A DNA stretch of 64,000 nt from REEB95 sp050729835 (GTDB lineage Bacteria; Pseudomonadota; Alphaproteobacteria; ATCC43930; CGMCC-115725): positions 19,636 to 83,635 of the forward strand of contig JBOHLS010000011.1 of the NCBI GenBank assembly GCA_050729835.1. The letters run 5' to 3'. Shown in pieces: positions 58,771-64,000 of this stretch. A program made the translations under genes and the position numbers. The notes under the pieces are model-generated. The model did not search any database, had not been told where the DNA came from, and worked only from the letters and a program-made list of their open reading frames with translations. The first letter of the stretch is position 1; each line of letters opens with the position of its first letter.

Positions 58771-59100
58771 GCTCTCGCCTACGTTAGCCGCACGCTGATC
58801 GAGTGGGGCCTGTTGATGCCGGATTACAGCGACCGCAAGGCGTAGAACCGGCACCGCCTGCCCAGCCTTGGCGTTATGCGTTGCTATCACATCTCGGGCG
58901 CCGTTCTGGGCAGACGCAGCAGGCGATGAGGCAACGCGGCTATTGCCTAATCTTGCCCGGAGTGAGATGGCGCGGGCAGCGTGTACGACGCCCAAGTAGA
59001 ACAGCGCCTTTGAGCGCTCTGCGGCCCTGTTGCACACGTTGCCCGCGCTTACGGACTTACATCGCCTCTTTTCTCTGCGCCCCGCCGTAGCCCAAATCAA
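58771..59100. other. 330 bp region between DUF5681 gene and restriction operon
   Basis: No convincing gene. Directly after the TAG at 58768 the same frame stays open for 24 codons (LAYVSRTLIEWGLLMPDY in part), which reads like protein. A minus-strand open frame at 58738-59100 is not protein-like. This may be a remnant of a longer ancestral gene. Confidence 0.4.
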
Positions 59101-60576
59101 TCACTCCAATAATGCATCCTGCAATGCCGGCCAATTCACAGGCAAACCGACGCCGACGCGGAATCCCTTGCCGACAATGCCGAGGCTGCGCAGTAACGCA
59201 AGTTCTCCCTGAAATGGCTTCCTCGCCACTCCCCCACGCGCTGAAACCTTGCGCATCACACGAAGGTTGTTGGCCAGCTCGCTTTCAAGCCACTTAAGAT
59301 ACACATCCTGTTTGAATTGAATTCTGGCGCCGGACCTTCTTGTAAAGGCAAGTGGGTTCACCGCAAACTTCGACTCCGACAGTCGGTAGACATAGTGAAG
59401 GAACGCGCCCAGGCCGCCGTCGCCTAGAACCACTTTGGTGAAAAGCGCGCGAGGCGTGCCGGTATTGGGATTTCCTGTGCGCTCGCAAGCATCCACGAGT
59501 CGATATCCAGCGTCCGTTAACCGGCCGTCGCCATCAACGAGTTCAAGATGCTCGCATCCGGAGTCAATATCCTCCCGGTATGAGTGAGCGCGGTTGCGGA
59601 TATTCGTTGCAAGCCGCTCCCACGCCCGGTCCTCGATGAGCGCCCCCCGTGCTAACTCAGCGACGATCGTGTTTTTCGGCGAGTTCGATTTACCCGAGAA
59701 AAAATTCTTGTGCCCCCTGCCATCGGCACGAAGGACACGGCTTTCCACATGGTGAACGGCATAGGTGCGAGCTACAGGGTCGTAATCCCATCCGATCATC
59801 ATTTGGTCATGCAATACATACTTGTACCAGAAATGTCGCCAAGCGAGGTCTGGGACGGCATTGCCGGTCGAATTAGATAAATAAAGAAGCGGCTCAGTGC
59901 CCGGAGCCAAGCGGTTGACGGCAGCTTCTAACTGCGCGGGAATATGCGGCTCGTGCGGGACGAAGTCCCCGCCACCAAGCAGCTTCACCGATTGCAGATA
60001 CTTAAAGAGGGCGTCCGGCTCTGTGCTGCCTTCGCGAACGTGAGCCCACTGTGTTTCCGTCGTCGCAACAGGTACGGGAACGGGCGGCGCGGCGTCTATT
60101 TTGAAAGGGCGCTTAAGGTCGATCTTTCCTGAAAATGGAGATGGCTTCGCCAAGTCTGGATCATCATAAGAAAAGACCCCAATCGCATCCGACTTGCTCG
60201 TTAGGTCCAAGACCTCACGCACATATGTGCCGGCGTCCGGAAGGCCGGGGTACGCTTTGGGAATAACCATTACCGCGCCTGCGTATCCTTTCCGCAGATA
60301 TGCATGGCTTTGGCCTATAGCGGTCAGCACACCGTGGACGCCCTCGTTCAACCGCTTAAACTCCATGGCGATGTTGTACGATTGGGTGCCGGCGCCAGCC
60401 GTGACATCGAGGGCGACCACGCCATCAGCGTGCGGCCATAAGGTCTTTCCCTCACGTCCAGCATAGCTGCTCAAATGCGCAGGCGCTGGGGGCGCTCTGA
60501 AGCAAGTGGCGGGAGCTCTCGCAAGGAACGCGGCAACCTCAGTTGCCGCATAAGACGCCTCCAGGTCGTGGCTCAT
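59101..60576 (-). CDS. putative restriction endonuclease, PD-(D/E)XK-like
   Basis: A 491-residue protein of no family I can name, the last gene of the vsr-methylase operon; its ATG overlaps the methylase stop by 4 bp. Near the N-terminus, D51 (WPHADGVVALDV), E72 and K74 (NIAMEFKRLNEG) and Q89xxxY93 (GQSHAYLRKGYAG) fit the PD-(D/E)XK nuclease pattern with the QxxxY mark. The remaining 380 residues include WAHVREGSTEPDAL and a basic C-terminus and would hold target recognition. Position beside two cytosine methylases makes a restriction enzyme the best guess. Specificity is unknown; other outcomes (modification-dependent nuclease) cannot be excluded. Confidence 0.6.
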   Translation of the reverse strand: MSHDLEASYAATEVAAFLARAPATCFRAPPAPAHLSSYAGREGKTLWPHADGVVALDVTAGAGTQSYNIAMEFKRLNEGVHGVLTAIGQSHAYLRKGYAGAVMVIPKAYPGLPDAGTYVREVLDLTSKSDAIGVFSYDDPDLAKPSPFSGKIDLKRPFKIDAAPPVPVPVATTETQWAHVREGSTEPDALFKYLQSVKLLGGGDFVPHEPHIPAQLEAAVNRLAPGTEPLLYLSNSTGNAVPDLAWRHFWYKYVLHDQMMIGWDYDPVARTYAVHHVESRVLRADGRGHKNFFSGKSNSPKNTIVAELARGALIEDRAWERLATNIRNRAHSYREDIDSGCEHLELVDGDGRLTDAGYRLVDACERTGNPNTGTPRALFTKVVLGDGGLGAFLHYVYRLSESKFAVNPLAFTRRSGARIQFKQDVYLKWLESELANNLRVMRKVSARGGVARKPFQGELALLRSLGIVGKGFRVGVGLPVNWPALQDALLE

Positions 60577-62894
60577 GCTGCTGTAGAGTTAGCACGCTCA
60601 TCACGAGCGTCGCCAATCAAGTCAAGCTGCACCGGCGTTGGGCGCTCGACCAAGGCGTAATACGCCGAAGGAGGTACTTTGCCAGGGTACCAGCCATTTA
60701 CCTCGGCTTTTTTGATGTTGTTGGCGATAAGCTCAGCTAGCAGCGGCGGGAACGCATTCCCGACCTGGATGCACTGCTCCTGGCGAGGACCTTTGAACTC
60801 GATCTCATCAGGAAACGTCTGGATGCGTGCCGCTTCGCGCACGGTCAGTGCACGATCCAGCCACGGATGGATAGGGAATGCGTTGTGACCCGGCACCATC
60901 GTGATGGAAGGCTGGTCGCGATGAAGCCGTCTGAATACGTGCGAGTAATTCTTTACTTTTCTGGTTCGATATCCGCTCCGCAGATGCGCTGGCAGTGCGC
61001 CTACGTCTAGTTTGCCGCCCTCCGGAATGTAACGGTATCGCTCGACGAGCAACGGCTTGTGGCTCATCGGAACGTGACAGGTGTGGCCGACATAGGATCG
61101 CTCGTCGGCAAGGTCACTGAGCACCTCGCCAACTGCTCGATACCTGTCTTGCCACTCTTGCGGGCTCTCGAAAAACTTCCGTTTTGGCCACGGAATGATC
61201 TGGCCTGTCCGGTTGCCGATGATGAGCAAGCGCCGGCGAAGCTGCGGCACACCGAAGTCCGCGGCATTGAGAATGCGTGCTTCCACATTCGCGTAGCCAC
61301 ATCCGCGAAGATCTTCAAGCACAACACCTAAAAACTGGCCCCCGTCGAGGTTCGCGAGGCCTGGCACATTCTCCATTACGAACCAGCGTGGCTGCAATCG
61401 CCGCACGCTTTCGATAAATGCGAAGACCAACTTGTTTCGCGAATCCGTGTGCGGTTCATAACCCTTTGTATGCACAAATCGCCGCTTACCGAAAATCGAA
61501 AACCCCTGGCAGGGTGGGCCACCAACCACTGCCGCTAAGGAGCCTGGAACAAAGCGACGGCCTACCTCATCAAGAACGTCCCCCTTCGAGAGATCCCCTG
61601 AGAGATACGGAATATGGGGAAAATTATGTTCGTGCGTCATTGCCACGAACTTGTTTATGTCGATCCCAATGACAGGGCTCCAGCCCGCGCGCTCAAAACC
61701 GACAGTAAAGCCGCCGGCCCCGCAAAACATGTCGACTACGCCTCGGTCCATACCATCGCCGCGCGGTGTGCTTGGCTCGGGGCGGCAACGCGCAGGGGGC
61801 TGATTTGCCGGCACAGATGGCTGTCGCGCCGCCGGCTTGTCTTTGCTCCGCCGAGCATGGCGAATAATTGCGCGACCAATAACCTCGCCAAGCCGCGGGG
61901 GAACAGCGTTGCCAACCAAGATGCATTGGTTCCTGCGATCACCGCTAAAAAGAAAGGTATCCGGAAAGGTCTGAAGCCGTGCTGCCTCGCGCGGCGTGAG
62001 GCTCCTGTGCAGCGTGGGATGAACTGGGAAAGCATTATTGCCGGGCACCATCGTGAGCGCCGGCTTGTATCGGTGCAGGCGTTTGTATGTGTTCCCAAAA
62101 TTTTTGCGCCGGATTCCCGGTGGTAGCTGCTCCGGGGGCGGTAGCCGGCCTCCCTCGCGTATTAGCTTATAGCGTGCGATCACCTTTTTTGAATGGTCGA
62201 GCGGGATGTGGCTTGCAACCTCTGGCCCACGCTTTGAGAGGTCGCGGACCGCCTCCCAAACCGTCGCGTATGGGCTGCATTTACCTAGTCCATGCGTCGG
62301 TGTGGGGAATTCGAAGGGTGCGCGATGCCGTGTCCCGAAGAAGACCACGCGCTTACGAAATTGTGGAACACCGTAATCGGCGGCGTCGAGGATGGCCCAA
62401 TGCGTCTGGAATCCGAGGCGCTCGAACGTGGAGACAATGTGGTCGCGAAACCGCCCACCATACATCGTCACGAGCGCCTTTACGTTTTCTACCATTACAA
62501 AGCGCGGACTAATTTCGTCGACAATTCTTGCGAACTCGGCAAACAGCATGTTGCGCGGATCAGCCGATATTTTATCCCCAAGCGTGGAGAACCCCTGGCA
62601 TGGCGGGCCGCCCGCGATCAGGTCGGGTTTCCTGCCCTGAGTTGCCTTGAGCAGCTCACGACCCGAAAGTCGACGTATGTCGGCTCGGATAAACGGCGTG
62701 CGAGGCCAATTCAGTTTGTGAGTGTCCTCCGCATACTCTGACATGTCGCTCGCAACCAGCACATCAAATCCCGCCTTGGCGAGACCGAGATGAAGGCCTC
62801 CGGCTCCGGCGAACAGCGTAATTGCGCTGAGCCGCGTCGGTGCCGAATTGCGGAGTGGCGCTTTTTCTGTTTTGGGCGATCGCATTAATTTCAT
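60573..62894 (-). CDS. fused tandem DNA cytosine-5 methyltransferase (two domains)
   Basis: One 773-residue protein with two full C5-methylase domains. Domain 1 (about 22-345): ITLFAGAGGLHLGL, GGPPCQGFST (C99), VENVKAL, FRKRVVFFG, LVGNAVPP. Domain 2 (about 384-730): VDMFCGAGGFTVGF, GGPPCQGFSIFG (C462), MENVPGL, LRRRLLIIG, QVGNAFPP. Both have catalytic Cys and ENV. The domains resemble each other, with near-identical ends (MVPGNNAFPVHP and MVPGHNAFPIHP), joined by a Pro/Arg-rich linker (346-381). It would methylate DNA cytosines in two contexts. Its start forms TGATG with the vsr stop; a start 33 codons upstream is open but less likely. Confidence 0.88.
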   Translation of the reverse strand: MKLMRSPKTEKAPLRNSAPTRLSAITLFAGAGGLHLGLAKAGFDVLVASDMSEYAEDTHKLNWPRTPFIRADIRRLSGRELLKATQGRKPDLIAGGPPCQGFSTLGDKISADPRNMLFAEFARIVDEISPRFVMVENVKALVTMYGGRFRDHIVSTFERLGFQTHWAILDAADYGVPQFRKRVVFFGTRHRAPFEFPTPTHGLGKCSPYATVWEAVRDLSKRGPEVASHIPLDHSKKVIARYKLIREGGRLPPPEQLPPGIRRKNFGNTYKRLHRYKPALTMVPGNNAFPVHPTLHRSLTPREAARLQTFPDTFLFSGDRRNQCILVGNAVPPRLGEVIGRAIIRHARRSKDKPAARQPSVPANQPPARCRPEPSTPRGDGMDRGVVDMFCGAGGFTVGFERAGWSPVIGIDINKFVAMTHEHNFPHIPYLSGDLSKGDVLDEVGRRFVPGSLAAVVGGPPCQGFSIFGKRRFVHTKGYEPHTDSRNKLVFAFIESVRRLQPRWFVMENVPGLANLDGGQFLGVVLEDLRGCGYANVEARILNAADFGVPQLRRRLLIIGNRTGQIIPWPKRKFFESPQEWQDRYRAVGEVLSDLADERSYVGHTCHVPMSHKPLLVERYRYIPEGGKLDVGALPAHLRSGYRTRKVKNYSHVFRRLHRDQPSITMVPGHNAFPIHPWLDRALTVREAARIQTFPDEIEFKGPRQEQCIQVGNAFPPLLAELIANNIKKAEVNGWYPGKVPPSAYYALVERPTPVQLDLIGDARDERANSTAA

Positions 62895-63361
62895 CACCGC
62901 GTTTCGGTTTTGGCCCGTAGGAATCGAATGAGCTTCCGGGCCACATTCGGCTCGTGTTTCAGTTCGCACTCCCAGAGCACCAGGGTCTGCCAACCCGCTT
63001 CGCGCAGCAGCGATTCGTTGTGCACATCGCGCGCTTTATTGGCTTGAAGCTTTTGCTTCCAGTAGTCCGCGCGAGTGCGAGGAACCGACGCGTTTTTGCA
63101 GCCTTTATGCTGGTGCCAAAAACACCCGTGCACGAATACGATCCTCCGCCGCCCTGGAAAGACCAAGTCCGGTTTTCCGGGCAGACCGGCACGATGCAGA
63201 CGGAATCGAAAACCGAGGCGGTGGGCAAGCGAGCGAACCGCGAGCTCCGGCCGCGTATGTGCGCTCCGGATAGCTCGCATAATGCGCCGACGCGCGTCAG
63301 GTACGCCGGGCCATCCCCCTCTCGGCGTCTGAAGTGATACAGCTGTCTTGGTGACAAGCAC
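62894..63361 (-). CDS. vsr: very short patch repair endonuclease (Vsr)
   Basis: About 155 residues. IMRAIRSAHTRPELAVRSLA, GLPGKPDLVFPGRRR (catalytic Asp65), VFVHGCFWHQHKGCKN and QTLVLWECELK are Vsr marks. Vsr nicks beside T:G mismatches produced when 5-methylcytosine deaminates, so it protects the methylase target sites. It is the first gene of the operon; its TGA shares one base with the methylase ATG. The start is uncertain: GTG 63361 is used, but the only strong ribosome site lies upstream, before a separate nine-codon ORF (63370-63399). Confidence 0.85.
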   Translation of the reverse strand: MLVTKTAVSLQTPRGGWPGVPDARRRIMRAIRSAHTRPELAVRSLAHRLGFRFRLHRAGLPGKPDLVFPGRRRIVFVHGCFWHQHKGCKNASVPRTRADYWKQKLQANKARDVHNESLLREAGWQTLVLWECELKHEPNVARKLIRFLRAKTETR

Positions 63362-63369
63362 GTCGCGAC

Positions 63370-63399
63370 CTATGCCGCGAGTCGCAGTTCGCCGGCCAT
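63370..63399 (-). CDS. nine-codon leader ORF upstream of vsr
   Basis: ATG at 63399, nine sense codons (MAGELRLAA) and TAG at 63370-63372. A strong ribosome site (aaaggaggggag) lies just upstream. It ends eight bases before the vsr GTG and is in another frame. It may couple translation into vsr, or be the remains of a frameshifted vsr start. Confidence 0.4.
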   Translation of the reverse strand: MAGELRLAA

Positions 63400-63427
63400 T
63401 TTGTGTCTCCCCTCCTTTGAGCTGCTA

Positions 63428-63456
63428 AATGTAGTATGAACTAGCGGCGCGGGCAA
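63428..63456 (-). promoter_or_regulatory. candidate promoter of the vsr-methylase-endonuclease operon
   Basis: TTGCCC (-35, 63451-63456) and TACATT (-10, 63428-63433) on the minus strand, 17 bp apart, each 4 of 6 consensus bases, 29 bp before the leader ATG. Spacing and position fit a sigma70 promoter. Confidence 0.5.
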
Positions 63457-63720
63457 CATCGGACGGCATGTCATTCAGACCGCCCGTCTGGGGGACGCAG
63501 TTTAGGTGACGCCTACTACCAAAATCGCCTGCGCGGGGCGAAGGTTAGACAATTCCCTCGGCCCCCTTTGTCGCGGATCAAGTAGCAATCCGCTGGCGCC
63601 AAGCGCCGGTCGTCGATGAAAACCCGAACAACACGGACTAATGGCCCGACAGGCGAGGTCATTTGCAGTCCTCGCCTCGACAAATTGTTCATGGACCGCC
63701 CCCTATCTTATAGCGGCGCG
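63457..63720. other. intergenic region with a hairpin
   Basis: No gene. An 8 bp perfect inverted repeat (aggcgagg at 63651-63658, cctcgcct at 63670-63677, 11 nt loop) lies 44 bp beyond the stop of the edge gene at 63721 and may end its transcription, though no T tract follows. Confidence 0.4.
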
Positions 63721-63999
63721 TTAGGGTGGCGAACCGGGCCAAATTTTCAAGGCTGCTTCGGCCAGAACCTCTCCGCGTTTGCGAATTGAAGCCTCATCCC
63801 AATTATGGAGTGATATCAGTTGTATATTGAGTCGAAGATTAGTGTTCGCGATAAGAAGGCCCCGTTTGGTGATGAATGAGGTGGCTCGGTTTGTCTGAAC
63901 AACTTCGCGGCTGAGATAAGTGGCGTCCTGCCGGGTTTTTCCTGGTTGGTGTTTGCGCTTTCGGGATGCGACGCAGGGAGGGCGTAGCCCGACCGAAGG
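63721..63999 (-). CDS. C-terminus of a DUF1524/GmrSD-like protein (partial)
   Basis: Read from the window edge, an open frame of 92 codons ends at TAA 63721-63723. Its last part (SFITKRGLLIANTNLRLN, then HNWDEASIRKRGEVLAEAAL and KIWP) has the K(R)xxLL...LN...WDExxIxxRxxxLAxxALxIWP pattern of the C-termini of DUF262/DUF1524 (GmrSD-type) nucleases, which act on modified or foreign DNA. The sequence is AT-richer than the chromosome. The gene continues outside the window, so neither the HNH motif nor intactness can be checked. Confidence 0.5.
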   Translation of the reverse strand, partial: PSVGLRPPCVASRKRKHQPGKTRQDATYLSREVVQTNRATSFITKRGLLIANTNLRLNIQLISLHNWDEASIRKRGEVLAEAALKIWPGSPP

Positions 64000-64000
64000 C

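Noticed and set aside
58738..59100. 120-codon minus-strand open frame between DUF5681 and the nuclease gene.
   Set aside because: No recognisable motif, low-complexity Ala/Arg composition and overlap with the DUF5681 end; treated as non-coding.
61749..61751. Internal ATG before the second methylase domain as a separate gene start.
   Set aside because: The reading frame is continuous, there is no ribosome site just upstream, and the linker has no stop; a single fused product is simpler.

Overview
The window is GC-rich chromosomal DNA from an alphaproteobacterium, probably a Rhodospirillales- or Rhizobiales-like lineage. The evidence is gene content and order: ChvG/ChvI beside a short HprK, a TIGR02300 zinc-ribbon protein, an Hsp20-DUF1150 pair, kdsD-lptC-lptA-lptB-rpoN-ptsN, AddAB recombination, amgK-murU cell-wall recycling and a class II AroA. 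The species cannot be named from sequence alone. Genes are tightly packed, with many 1-16 bp stop/start overlaps and frequent GTG or TTG starts.

Layout. 1-3.2 kb: end of an RND efflux pump, a TPR protein, a GST and an NDUFA9-like dehydrogenase. 3.3-9.6 kb: tRNA-Leu, an RNase D-like exonuclease, the LPS transport cluster kdsD-lptC-lptA-lptB, then rpoN and ptsN. 9.6-15.5 kb: DUF1150, Hsp20, tRNA-Ala, the TIGR02300 protein, then aroA-cmk-rpsA-ihfB. 15.5-22 kb: lapA, pyrF, trpF-trpB-trpA-accD-folC and trxA. 22-30.7 kb (minus): tsaE-amgK-murU-addB-addA. 30.7-38.1 kb: a ferredoxin reductase, then a regulatory block on the minus strand: chvI, chvG, hprK, rapZ, EIIA-Man, HPr and EI. 38.4-46 kb: MFS transporter, flavin-binding protein, pckA, hydrolase, monooxygenase, several very small genes and a PAS protein. 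46-55 kb: polA, a zinc-finger protein, an ABC ATPase coupled to a lipoprotein hydrolase, a decayed DUF6600 gene, a periplasmic binding protein and a DUF924 protein.

From tRNA-Arg(CCG) at 55.03 kb to the window end the character changes. Known housekeeping genes stop, GC falls visibly (most clearly at 59-64 kb), spacing loosens, and the genes are mobile-element and defence types: a HTH protein, an excisionase-like protein, an AAA ATPase with a C-terminal HTH, a DUF5681 protein, and a compact restriction-modification operon on the minus strand. I read this as a genomic island beside tRNA-Arg; no integrase and no right end lie within the window.

The restriction-modification operon is the most interesting part. 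Its order is vsr, then one gene encoding two complete cytosine-C5 methyltransferases fused head to tail, then an unrecognised 491-residue protein with PD-(D/E)XK-like nuclease motifs. The three genes overlap by 1 and 4 bp. A good sigma70-type promoter and a nine-codon leader ORF precede vsr. At the window edge I also read a C-terminus resembling DUF1524/GmrSD-type HNH nucleases, suggesting a larger defence island. The paired methylase domains suggest protection of both strands of an asymmetric site; this is inference and the target sequence is unknown.
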